From Pollenia angustigena (lineage: Eukaryota; Arthropoda; Insecta; Diptera; Polleniidae), in contig OV884056.1 in the NCBI GenBank assembly GCA_930367215.1, positions 124,990,053 to 125,054,052 of the forward strand: DNA of 64,000 nucleotides, in the 5' to 3' direction. The translations under genes were made by a program, and so were the position numbers. Numbering within the stretch: the stretch's first letter is position 1; every line of letters begins with the position of its first letter. Positions 34,057-43,083 of the stretch are shown here, piece by piece. The notes under the pieces were generated by a model. That model was not told the DNA's origin. It did no database searches and was given only the letters and a program-made list of their open reading frames with translations.

Positions 34057-34476
34057 TCACAGTCTCCTCAACAGAAACAGCCGCGTTATTTCCCTGACAA
34101 ACCCTAGTAGATCGGCCGGATTACATCCAGCTATACACCCCAGTTCGTCGTGAAACCTCTCTCCTAGCCACTTCTGCCTGAGACCCTGCATCCTAGGACA
34201 ATGGCACAGTACATGCTCGATCGTCTCTAACTCCTCCGAATCCTCGCATAACCTGCAGAAGTCCGGTATGGTGTTGTCCCATTTGCTCGTAAAAGCCCTA
34301 ACAGGACAGTGACCTGTGAAGAACCCCACAAGTGTTTTAAGACCACCCCTATCCAATCCCAGTAGAACCCTGGTTGCCCCCGCGTCCAATCTGGGCCATA
34401 GTGCCCTAGACACCCTGCAATCCATTCTGTCCCTCCAGGATCGGTCAACGTCATCACGGAATTTCTCTCGTATCAC
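34057..34476 (-). pseudogene. LOA LINE ORF2, C-terminal Cys/His tail
   Basis: The frame includes CRLCEDSEELETIEHVLCHC (near residues 91-110 of the 139-codon frame), a CCHC-like tail common at the C-terminus of I-group LINE proteins and probably used in RNA/DNA binding. It is separated from RNase H by a frame break near 34500. It parallels the tail at 11190-11543, about 50-60% similar by eye. Confidence 0.85.
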
Positions 34477-34524
34477 CCCATACTAGTAACATAGGGAGGG
34501 CTTTATCCCCCTATCCCTTACCAC

Positions 34525-35061
34525 TTAGTCTAGACTCGAACCCCCTCTCGCGAGTTCGTCCGCCACCTCATTCCCATCAACCATACAGTGTCCTGGTACC
34601 CAACACAGCCTCACGTTGAATGCCCCCATGAGTTCCCTAAGAGCGTTCCTGCAACGCGCGACCAGGCACGATCGCACCGTATAGTTCCTCAAAGCCCGAA
34701 GCGCCGCCTGACTATCGACGTAAATTGTCACCTCAGATCCACCCACGATGTGATCCAGTATCACCTCCGTCGCCCTCCAGATCGCTAGGATCTCAGCCTG
34801 GAAGACACTGTACTCATCAGGGAGTCTGAATGACCTTTTTACCTCGGTGTCTGCGATATATACACCGGCACCAGTGCCGGTTTCCATCTTGGATCCATCC
34901 TTAAATACTGCCCACCCCTCAAACAGCTTATTGGATCCACTCCAGATTTCGCTATCCGGGAATTCCCCTTGTGGTGTAACACCAAAGTCCAGAGTCGTAG
35001 TCCTATTATCCGAAATTCTCTCAAGAATATTACCCCGATCAAGCAGACCCACCTCGTACAA
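34525..35061 (-). pseudogene. LOA LINE ORF2, RNase H domain
   Basis: This 178-codon frame holds all four catalytic acidic residues of RNase HI: Asp in VFKDGSKMETG, Glu in FQAEILAIW, Asp in IYVDSQAAL and Asp in CWVPGHCMVDGNEVADELA. The domain removes the RNA strand during reverse transcription. It is intact here, although the flanking frames are broken. Its presence separates this LINE from the R1 and jockey clades, which lack it. Confidence 0.92.
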
Positions 35062-35103
35062 GATTCTCGTGTGACCATCCCGCCTAGGTCTAACTAAGGA
35101 AGA

Positions 35104-35989
35104 CTAGTAAAGTCTAAGTAAGTTCCTAGCAGCCACACTCCTCACATAATGCTCAATAGGGGATAGATATAGTAGGATGTCCAGCGCTGCCTGTGGAGTG
35201 CTGCTCCTTGCACCCGTGATGCCCAGAGATGCACTCCTTTGAACCTTGCTAAGCATCTTTCTATAGCTATCCACACTCAACGCGCCCCACCAAACAGTGC
35301 ATCCATAGGTAAGTATAGGCCTAACCACCGATGTGTAAATCCAATTTACCATATCTGGCCTCAGACCCCAGTTCTTACCGATGGAGTTCCTGCATGTGTA
35401 GTAGGCATTGAGTCCCCTTCTCATCCTCTCCTGAGTATTTCTCTTCCAAGACAGTTTGCAGTCCAGAAAGTTACCCAAGTATTTTGCACCGTCCGATAGA
35501 GGCAACTCGACACCATCTAACACTGGCCCCCTAAATCCCTCTATCCTGTACCTTCTGGTAAATAGCACCAGCTCAGTCTTCACAGGGTAAACACACAGTC
35601 CCCTGTCCTTTGCCCATGCCGAGAGTTCGCCCAACATCACCTGCATAATTTCCCCGATCGTGGACAGAAATTTTCCCTTGACCAGCAGAACTATGTCATC
35701 CGCATAGGCAACAACTTTCCTGCCCATGGAATCAAATGACCTGAGAATCCCGTTGACCGCAAGCAACCACAGTAGAGGCGATAGAACCCCCCCTGTGGTG
35801 TCCCCCTGGTAACCCTCCTCCTTATCACCTGATCCCCAAGGCTCGAGTTTATAATCCTACTGCTAAGCATGCAGACTATCTACTCTACCAGAAAGTCCTT
35901 AACTCCCAGCTCCATCAATGAATCTCTAATCGCCTCAATCTTAATGTTATTAAAGGCTCCTTCTATATCCAAAAACGCGGCGAGAGTAT
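35104..35989 (-). pseudogene. LOA LINE ORF2, RT palm and thumb
   Basis: In order on the minus strand: motif A AAFLDIEGAFNNI next to the MITE at 35990, an in-frame TAG near 35880, RGTPQGG (motif B) where a G run appears one base short and shifts the frame, then a 220-codon open frame with VAYADDIVLLVKGKF (motif C, catalytic Asp-Asp) and KYLGNFLDCKLSWK in the thumb. It copies LINE RNA at the nicked target site. The upstream fingers lie at 37798-38275, beyond two insertions. Confidence 0.92.
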
Positions 35990-36207
35990 GGGGGGTGTGC
36001 TGGAAATCGCAAACGCAAAACGCAAGAATTTGGAGGCTGTTTATAATACACTTTTAATCAAATTTTTATAATTTTTGTTATAAAATTCTGTTTAATAGAT
36101 AAATGTTTGTATAATATTTGTCATAAAATTTTTTTATTACAGAAATCTTACTAAAAACGGCTTTTAAAATTCTTGCGTTTTGCGTTTGCGATTTCCAGCA
36201 CACCCCT
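35990..36207. mobile_element. 218-bp MITE inserted in RT motif A
   Basis: The inverted ends are about 36 bp, GGGGTGTGCTGGAAATCGC... and the inverse, followed by AAACGCAAAACGCAAGAATT. GTAT flanks both sides (35986-35989, 36208-36211). Removing the element and one GTAT makes the LINE read Asn-Lys-Glu-Tyr-Thr-Leu-Ala-Ala-Phe-Leu-Asp without a break, which fixes the site. No coding capacity. Confidence 0.9.
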
Positions 36208-36240
36208 GTATATTCCTTATTCCTCAGACCGTGCTCAATA

Positions 36241-37797
36241 CAGTAGTTTTGACTTAGCTGCACAATGTCCTTTGCACGATTTTTTGTGCAGGTAAATCAA
36301 AAATGCAGTTATCTTAAATGTATTTACCTGCCTTAATGTGCAGGTACACAATTGTGGTTACCTGCGCAAAAGTGCAGCTAAAGTAAAGTGTTTGATTTAA
36401 AAGTAGAATAACAAATTATTTGATTAAAACATAAATTTATATTTTATTAAAATTTTATTTCAACCCTGCTAGCATTTTCAATCGTCTAGGAGTCTACTCG
36501 GAATCTTACAAAGAGTGTTTTTGATCGTCGATGACCTCATTTTTTAATTGTAGACAATTCCTAGCAAGGGAGAATTTGTTACACGTGCTGATTCCTTCCA
36601 TAGCGCAGCGAAAAACGCTTATATTAATCGTAAACGGAATCGTTTATGATGTATGTGGATATTAGCTATCTAGTCTTTCAAAAAGCATGCCAAGAGTCGT
36701 GAAATGCTCAGCCAAAAATTTTCATACAATTTCTATAAAACAAACCTTTAGTTCGCGAAATCAACACCATCCTGTCGGAAAATCCTTTTTTACAGATCCG
36801 TAGGCGGGTTTGTTTTATTAAAATTGAATTGGCAATAACATTTTCATACTTCAAAAACGGTATTATTTAGGTATTACGACGGTTAAACGACTCTTACAAA
36901 GAGTCCTAAAAGGTTCATTCGAAGATTTAAGCTTCGTACAGACGATAGTCAGATATTACAATATTGTCATTTTTCTGACAATGGTGCCATTGTCAGATGC
37001 ATTAATTTTACACATCTGCCAAATGAAAATGAGCTTACAATGTTCAGACAGTTGCAAGACATTTTTAGGCAATTTTAATGACAACATTGCAAGATCTGAC
37101 CATCGTCTGTACGAAGCTTTAAAGACGAGCGTGTCAAAAAATAATAAATTAAAATAAGATTTTGATGTTACTGGTTTTGTTACTCGTCAGATAATCATCA
37201 GAAAATTCTTTTAGGAGTTGTATATTAAACAGAATCGTCTAACAAACAGCCTATGCTAGCTGGGAAACAGCTGATTATTTATACATGTACATATGTATGT
37301 TTATTTAAAAGAAACATTAACAAAAACAATGAGAATTCAAAAAGAAAATAAAAATTTATGGAAAAAAACAAAATCATTGCGATTTATATTTTTATAAACA
37401 GCTTAAATTGGATATTTATGTGAAAAAGTGGTCACCATATATTTTTATGTGTGCAGCTAACTTTGATGTTTTGTATGAAAATATTTTAAAGCTGCCCAAA
37501 AATATGAAAAATGTGCAGGTATACAAAATGCACGTAAAAAAGTATTTTGAAGAATAATTCCAGAAAATATGTATTTTAGGCAGTTAAGTCAAAGTGCAGC
37601 TAACTTTGATTTTTTGTATGAAAATAATTTTAAAATGCCAAAAAATTTGTGCACTTATATTATATGTGCAGGTATAGAAAGTGCACTTAAAAAAGGAATT
37701 TGTATGGAATTATAAAGAATAATTCCAAAAATTATCAATTTTGTGCAGTTAAGTCAAAAGTGCACGTAAACAAAAGGCAGTTAAGTCATAACTACTG
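36241..37797. mobile_element. Tc1/mariner-like non-autonomous element (1.56 kb), TA target
   Basis: The inverted ends are CAGTAGTTTTGACTTAGCTG and the inverse of CAGTAGTTATGACTTAACTG, with TA on both sides (36239-36240, 37798-37799). Joining the flanks gives Val-Val-Gly-Tyr-Ile-Glu-His in frame in the LINE RT. Subterminal copies of GCAGTTAAGTCAAA and GTGCAGGTA lie at both ends, as in elements with repeated transposase-binding sites. No transposase is recognisable, and the centre carries a further MITE (36931-37117). Confidence 0.88.
36931..37117. mobile_element. 187-bp MITE nested in the mariner-like element
   Basis: The inverted ends GCTTCGTACAGACGATAGTC and the inverse of GCTTCGTACAGACGATGGTC are flanked by TTTAA (36926-36930, 37118-37122). 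The target duplication may be TAA or TTTAA. This is the third level of nesting here: MITE in mariner-like element in LOA LINE. Confidence 0.85.
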
Positions 37798-37799
37798 TA

Positions 37800-38275
37800 T
37801 AACCCACCACCTCATGTAACGGACTCTTAACAGATTTACCCTTCAGGTAGGCGTGTTGAGCGTTGCTAATAAGGCGGGTCCCAATATTACTCCTGAGATA
37901 GAAATCTACTAGTCTCTCGAGAGTCTTCAACAGGAATGAAGACAGACTAATAGGTCTAAAATACCCCGGTTTATAGTGGCCCGCTTTACCAGCCTTGGGT
38001 ATGAAAATCACCCTGACCTCTCTCCACCCCCAGCAGAAATGATGCATCGTCCGGGATGTTGCAAAGCATGGCCGGAAAAATGCCATCCGGACCCGGTGAT
38101 TTATATGGGTCGAAAGTATTGACCGCCCACGCCAGCTTTTCCCTTGTGACCATTTCCTCGACGCAAGCGGACGTATGATCCGATGTCATGGACATGCCGT
38201 CCCACTGACCGTCTTCCATACCACCGGTTTCCCTGCACCCGGGAAAGTGCGTCTCCATAAGTAAGGTTAGGGTCT
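37800..38275 (-). pseudogene. LOA LINE ORF2, RT fingers
   Basis: Two overlapping minus frames cover it. The first has YKSPGPDGIFPAML (the Lys-x-x-Gly-Pro-Asp-Gly signature). The second has VRVIFIPKAGKAGHYKPGYF and RPISLSSFLLKTLERLVD, then AYLKGKSVKSPLHEVVGY up to the insertion at 37797. The frame shifts between them near 38030, and again just after a stop near 38276. Together with 35104-35989 it forms a full-length but disabled RT. Confidence 0.9.
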
Positions 38276-38968
38276 CTAGCTAGACTCAGACTCAGTCCAT
38301 GAGCCGTCATTCCTTTGGATGTAACCCAGGGCCTTAGGGTCCTTAGATAAAATCCGTCGGAATCTTGACAACTCGTTGACATTATCGATGGACGCACAAA
38401 ATTGCATCCATGATAGTCGCTTTGCTCTTTTCAGATCCGCCTTATACCTGTTGAACTGCACCCTGTGATTGTTCCATTCATCTGGTGCTCTCGTAAGCTT
38501 GGCCCTATTAAACAGTCTCCTCACCGTAGACCTTTGAACATGAAGTTCCCTGGTCCACCATTTAGGCTGTTTTCGCCTACCCGGAAACGTAACCGGGCAG
38601 GACTGCTCATAGCTTTCCCTTAGAAGATGAGTGAACCTGTTGACCACCCCCTCCAGATACGTCGGCAGCAAGTCGCCCAAGGCCTGTTTCGCCAACCCAG
38701 TTCGGACCCATTCCTTGAAGGAGTCCCATTTTGTCCCCCTCGGGTTCCTGAACGGAGCAGCCCTAGGTAGGTCAAAATTCAGTGTGAAGGTAATACGACT
38801 ATGGTCTGAAAAAGTACAGTCCGTTGCCACAATCCAATCAACAACAATTTGCTCGTGACGGTTTACTAATGTCAGATCTATCACTGCCTGACTATCTTTA
38901 TTTCTGAACGTCGGCGTGTTACCCATATTACAGACAATAAGATTGTTAGTAGTTATAAAATCAAACAT
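38276..38968 (-). pseudogene. LOA LINE ORF2, endonuclease C-terminal part and linker
   Basis: The 230-codon frame starts just after the MITE with FDFITTNNLIVCNMGNTPTF, then VIDLTLVNR, and DHSRITFTL, the terminal Ser-Asp-His block of AP-type endonucleases. The rest is a linker rich in basic residues (RRKQPKWWTREL). The upstream half lies at 39465-39935. It ends in a stop produced by a frameshift. Confidence 0.92.
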
Positions 38969-38971
38969 TAA

Positions 38972-39464
38972 AGGGCATAATAAACCTCACAAATGGCTTG
39001 GCAAACATGTCAAAATTTTATGTTTGTACAAACATTTTGTGTTGTTAATTGGGGTGTTTGCTGTTTGGACAAACATTTGAAGCAATGTTTGCAGAAATAT
39101 TAAAAATTTTTAATATTTGGCAGACATGTTGGATATTTGTCAAACTTTTTGTGGCGTCTAATGCTAAATGCATTCAATTCAATTAATTTTTAATACTAAA
39201 TTAACATTTTTTAGTAGTATTGCTTGCCACAAAACAGCTCGTTGTGTAAAAACTGTTTACTTTAAATTATTTTATAATTTCTTCTCCGTTTTAAGCTAAA
39301 AGCAACAAAATTGCCGCAGCACTATTGGCATCTGCATTCATTGAAAACAAAACAAAAATGAAAATTAATGTTTGAACGGAAAATATTTGTGTTGTTTATT
39401 GGCACACCCCAAACGGAAATAATGTGTGTGTTTGCCAAGCATTTTGTGTGGTTTATTATGCCCT
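38972..39464. mobile_element. 493-bp PIF/Harbinger-like MITE inside the endonuclease
   Basis: The inverted ends are AGGGCATAATAAACC and its inverse. TAA (TTA on the coding strand) flanks both sides (38969-38971, 39465-39467). Removing it rejoins Arg-Gly-Glu-Leu-Met-Phe-Asp-Phe in frame. A TTA duplication is typical of PIF/Harbinger. Phrases such as TTGGCAAACATG and TTTGCCAAGCA continue the inverted homology inward. Confidence 0.92.
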
Positions 39465-39935
39465 TAACTCACCTCTTTTGTTAATATCGGCACTCCCCCA
39501 TTGGCTGTGATGAGCATTGGCATCGCAGCCCAATACCAGGATTGCACCTCTCCTCCTTGCATATGCCGTCAGTTGCCGCACCTCTGTGCCCGGTGGGTCC
39601 AACCCCTCGTATGGCATATACACCGAGGCCAGTGTAAGCGTGCGCTTCCCTTTGGCCTCTCCATTTATTACGGGCAAGTCACCGCACCTGAAAGAATGAG
39701 ATATGAGAAAATTCAATTCATTCCTCGCTAGTATACACGTTCTTACCTTGTCCTCTGTGGACGGGACAAACAGAGTGTATCCCGCAACCCTTAAACCGCA
39801 AACCTTATTTTTAGTACCTTGGATAAGGGCTACGTCCGTCCGAGTACTGGAGAGGAAGGTTACAAGTTCGGCTGAGGCTGCTTCACAATGGTGCAGGTTT
39901 ATTTGCACCACTAACAACCTCATTGGTTCTGTCAT
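39456..39935 (-). pseudogene. LOA LINE ORF2, AP-type endonuclease N-terminal part
   Basis: The frame opens with MTEPMRLLVVQINLHHCEAA, the usual start of a LINE AP endonuclease, and includes GCDANAHHSQWGS with conserved Asp and Asn. The metal-binding Glu expected in the Leu-Ile-Gln-Glu block is Gly here (residue about 40, ALIQGTKN), so this copy was probably catalytically dead even before the MITE. The start overlaps the end of ORF1 by 53 bp in another frame. The last codons before the stop at 39456 belong to the MITE. Confidence 0.9.
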
Positions 39936-41580
39936 GCTTCGGATACCGAAACCTGACGTTACCTAAACCGAACCTAACAACCCCCCCCACCTCCTCCAAG
40001 AATTTCATGGACTTCCGATCGACTGCGAAACGGAAGTACTTGCCGGTATTCTCCTTACACACCAGTGAGGTCACTAGCCTCCATTGGTCAGTAAGAAGCC
40101 TACCATTTTGGTTGCCCAATACTGCCAGTATAGTTTCCACCTTGCGTACGGGAGGTGGAATCCACACTGTCACTATGGACCTTATTGGCAAATCGGAGGC
40201 TTGTATGACTTCAAACCTTGCCCCCGGGTTAATGTCGCCGCATTTGCCAATTGTGGTTCTTAAGAATTCCATTGAGTTCTTGTTACCACAGTGGACAACC
40301 TTGACACCTTTAACCCAGTCCGCACCATTGAAGGATACGTCCTCCTCTTTGCCTTTGAACATTGCCAGCTCGTCGATAAGCCTAGCCTCTACTAGCTGCC
40401 ATAGTTCGGCACTGATCCTCCCATCCGGATCATTCCGATCTATGACAGCCACCTGCAGATGACCCTCCAGGCTCGTCGACTTCTTCACTCTTTTATTCGA
40501 TGAAGAAGGCTGATCATCCCCAGATCTGACCCTCTTAATGGTCTCCTTATTTGAGCCATTAGGAGCATCAGCCGGAGATGTACCAGCCCTCTTCACTGTG
40601 CTCGGTGACTTCGGTACGACTGGTTTCGAAGGCCCGTTCCTGCCCGCGCCTTTTCCCCTAATGACCTCCTTACGAGAGCCACTAGAGGAATTGGACGGAG
40701 GATTACCAGCCTTCTTCCCCGTGTTCGCTGCCTTAGCCACTTTGCTTCCTTTCTTGGGTATCGCCCCCTTATCCTCCGCAGCTCGTTCCGAAGACATGAG
40801 CGCTTTGGTCACCGGGGCAACCCCTTCTTTCTCTGACTCTCCACGGCAGGTTGACGACGCCACCGGCCCTGTACTCTTTTGAGTAATTTCCGGGTCGGCG
40901 ACCTCATCCACCTGCTTTCTCCAAGGATAGGGCCAACCGAGCACGGTACTGACAGGGCCGTAAATTCTTTCGAATTTAGCGACGCTTTGTCGGTGTCTTC
41001 TCAGAAGGTGCCTATCCCTCGCGGAGAACGTTGAAGGATCTCTCTTTGCCATCTTATCCAGATATGCAAGAGAACTCCTTGTTCCGTTCTGCGCCTTCTC
41101 CTCCTTCGTTCGGCTGGAGTTCTTAATGTCTCGTGGAGGGGCGCTTGGCCCGTCCTCCACGGCGTCCTGCCGAACAAATTGTGGACAATCTTCTCCCGAG
41201 TGCCCCCTCTGATGTCCCCCGGCCTCACAGATGAGAGTGGCAGGCTCTGCAGTCTGACTGTGAGCTGATATATCAATATCAAGCTCCGTGTCAGAGAGCA
41301 GAGTCAACCCCTCTAACCCCTGAGTATCCGCGGTTTCACCACAGGAGTCACCCGATTCTACCAGAAGACTATCCACATATAGGTCGGTCAGCACCTGTCT
41401 CTCCTGCTCAATTATGTTCTCATGAACAGTCAAGAGGGTACTCTCCGACTCAGAGACCGTGACGTCCGACTGACCCTGGTCAATCTCGTCCGTCGTGTCC
41501 TCATTTTCCGTTATATTTTTATTGCTTGTTATGGTTTTTTGTTTGTTGGTTTTTAAAAAGGGTTTCATTTTTGTTCCCAC
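39883..41580 (-). CDS. LOA LINE ORF1 (gag-like RNA-binding protein), open
   Basis: This is a 565-codon open frame without breaks. The N-terminal third is acidic, with a Cys/His cluster near residues 119-133 (CEAGGHQRGHSGEDC). The middle (about 240-370) is rich in Ser, Lys and Pro and looks disordered. The C-terminal part (about 375-550) contains TVWIPPPVRK and LGNQNGRLLTDQWRLV, resembling the DUF4780 domain found in ORF1 of this LINE group. The protein would bind LINE RNA in a ribonucleoprotein particle. An intact ORF1 next to a broken ORF2 points to fairly recent insertion. The first ATG of the frame is used; a second lies at codon 5. Confidence 0.85.
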   Translation of the reverse strand: MGTKMKPFLKTNKQKTITSNKNITENEDTTDEIDQGQSDVTVSESESTLLTVHENIIEQERQVLTDLYVDSLLVESGDSCGETADTQGLEGLTLLSDTELDIDISAHSQTAEPATLICEAGGHQRGHSGEDCPQFVRQDAVEDGPSAPPRDIKNSSRTKEEKAQNGTRSSLAYLDKMAKRDPSTFSARDRHLLRRHRQSVAKFERIYGPVSTVLGWPYPWRKQVDEVADPEITQKSTGPVASSTCRGESEKEGVAPVTKALMSSERAAEDKGAIPKKGSKVAKAANTGKKAGNPPSNSSSGSRKEVIRGKGAGRNGPSKPVVPKSPSTVKRAGTSPADAPNGSNKETIKRVRSGDDQPSSSNKRVKKSTSLEGHLQVAVIDRNDPDGRISAELWQLVEARLIDELAMFKGKEEDVSFNGADWVKGVKVVHCGNKNSMEFLRTTIGKCGDINPGARFEVIQASDLPIRSIVTVWIPPPVRKVETILAVLGNQNGRLLTDQWRLVTSLVCKENTGKYFRFAVDRKSMKFLEEVGGVVRFGLGNVRFRYPKHDRTNEVVSGANKPAPL

Positions 41581-42035
41581 GAGTAGGCTCGTTCAGACGG
41601 ACCGTACCACGCAGTGACGGCGTGCGTGGACTAGGCAACTAACATACAACAGCGCTTTGCCCTGAAGCTGAGGGGAGCTGTTAACGACTAGTTTCTTTAC
41701 GCACTAACTAGCCACACAGGACCTCGGCACTGCTACCTAATACGTTGTCCTTAAAAGTGCATACTTCGCGCCCCAACCACTGGTAAAGCCCCCACCTTAC
41801 AAGGAGCGAACCCCCGGGTTGGCACGCTATGCTATATGTACTGATAATGGACCGGAAGTGTGCAATTCACCACCGCCTCATTATCTTGACAAGATGAGTA
41901 ACCTTTAGTTGCACACCCCTTCAGTGTTCTCGACCTCCCGCGAAGACGTATTCATCACATACATAATCCCAAGAGATCAGAACCGTAGATTGCACTTAAG
42001 CCCTCGCATCTCGACAAGATTGTTACCCAGGCGAG
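41581..42035 (-). promoter_or_regulatory. LOA LINE 5' leader (probable)
   Basis: Non-coding sequence upstream of ORF1 whose GC content matches the LINE rather than the flanks. It probably holds the internal promoter that such LINEs carry in their 5' UTR, but I see no specific motif. The 5' edge near 42035 is placed only by the change in base composition. Confidence 0.45.
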
Positions 42036-42078
42036 GGGTTTATAAAAGGCAAAGAAGATTTTATTTGAAAAAAAAATT

Positions 42079-42230
42079 GTTTGGTGCAAATGGTCTTGCA
42101 AAGAGCAAATGCAAAATATCATAGCTGTTTTGTTAAATCCAACAACAAAATACACAGAGTTTCCTTAAGACTTCATAAAAACGCTACGTAATTTTACATT
42201 TGTACTTTGGCAAAACCATTTGCACCAAAC
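42079..42230. mobile_element. 152-bp MITE-like inverted repeat
   Basis: GTTTGGTGCAAATGG on the left returns as CCATTTGCACCAAAC on the right, and the next bases (TCTTGCAAAG / CTTTGGCAAAA) continue imperfectly. I found no target duplication. Confidence 0.6.
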
Positions 42231-43083
42231 ACTGAAATCCGTTTTTGAAAAATTTGGAAATAGTACCAAATGAGTAACGGGGGTACCACCGTACTTTTTG
42301 GCTTTGAATTGTATCAAAAAAGTACATTGCACCAACTTTATCAACCGTGGTACGTTAGAAACAAATGATATGCGTTTGACTATTTTTTTTTAAGCAAACG
42401 CACACAAACACAAATAATAAAGCTGAATTGACGTGTGTAAGAAAAAACAGTTCTAAAGAAAAAATTCGCATCAATGCTGCTGTTTACTTTTTATTTTAAT
42501 TAGGTTTTGTTCAATATGAGTTTTAAAGAAAACTTGTTAAGTCAAAAAATTTTGGAAACTTTACTAACAACAACTTCTTAGAAAACGATTTTTTTTAAAA
42601 CTAATATTTTCCTAAATAGTCGGACTTTACGATTTTTCTCAAACTTTGGCGGGCTTGAGGGATGGCTTAGCCTTCGCCGATCGTCCGAAAAACTTTTTGG
42701 AGTTGTTTTTTTTATCAATATCCACCGAATTGGGGGGTGAGAGCATGGAAAAATAGAAAAAAAATTTGATCCATACAGTTAACGACATCCCTAATGCCAC
42801 ACATACACGTTTTTTCCTTTTGCTTTGTATATGTGGTAGTAAGTTTTCGACAACTAAAAAGAAATTTTAGACAAACAATATACATGTCGTTTTGTTGTTT
42901 TTGTTTAAGTAAGCAGACCTAATAGATGGGCCTTGCAAGACTACCAACCTAGCAGGGCATTATCGGTGATAGTTTTTGAGCGATGATAATTTCTTTCGGA
43001 TTTAATATAAAAAAATTAACTTTTTTCTGAATTAAAAAAAAAAAGTTGTGTTTAACAACATGGCACAACCACAATTACCAATA
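42231..43083. other. Unassigned AT-rich stretch
   Basis: GTACCACCGTACTTTTTGG and similar phrases hint at old repeat material, but nothing is identifiable. No frame with a domain. Confidence 0.4.

Larger units (their letters stand above)
33893..42035 (-). mobile_element. LOA-clade LINE, near full length, broken and nested
   Basis: Read 5' to 3' on the minus strand it contains a GC-richer 5' leader (41581 to about 42035), ORF1 (41580-39883), then ORF2 with AP endonuclease, RT, RNase H and a C-terminal Cys/His tail ending near 34057, and a 3' UTR to about 33893. The RT thumb (KYLGNFLDCKLSWK), an RNase H domain and an ORF1 with a DUF4780-like region fit the LOA group (Bilbo/LOA/Baggins) of flies. 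Insertions at 35990-36207, 36241-37797 and 38972-39464, frameshifts and stops show it is inactive. Base composition is clearly richer in GC than its surroundings. Confidence 0.9.

Noticed and set aside
40538..40882. Plus-strand 114-codon frame with Pro/Leu-rich peptide
   Set aside because: Antisense shadow of the LOA LINE ORF1.
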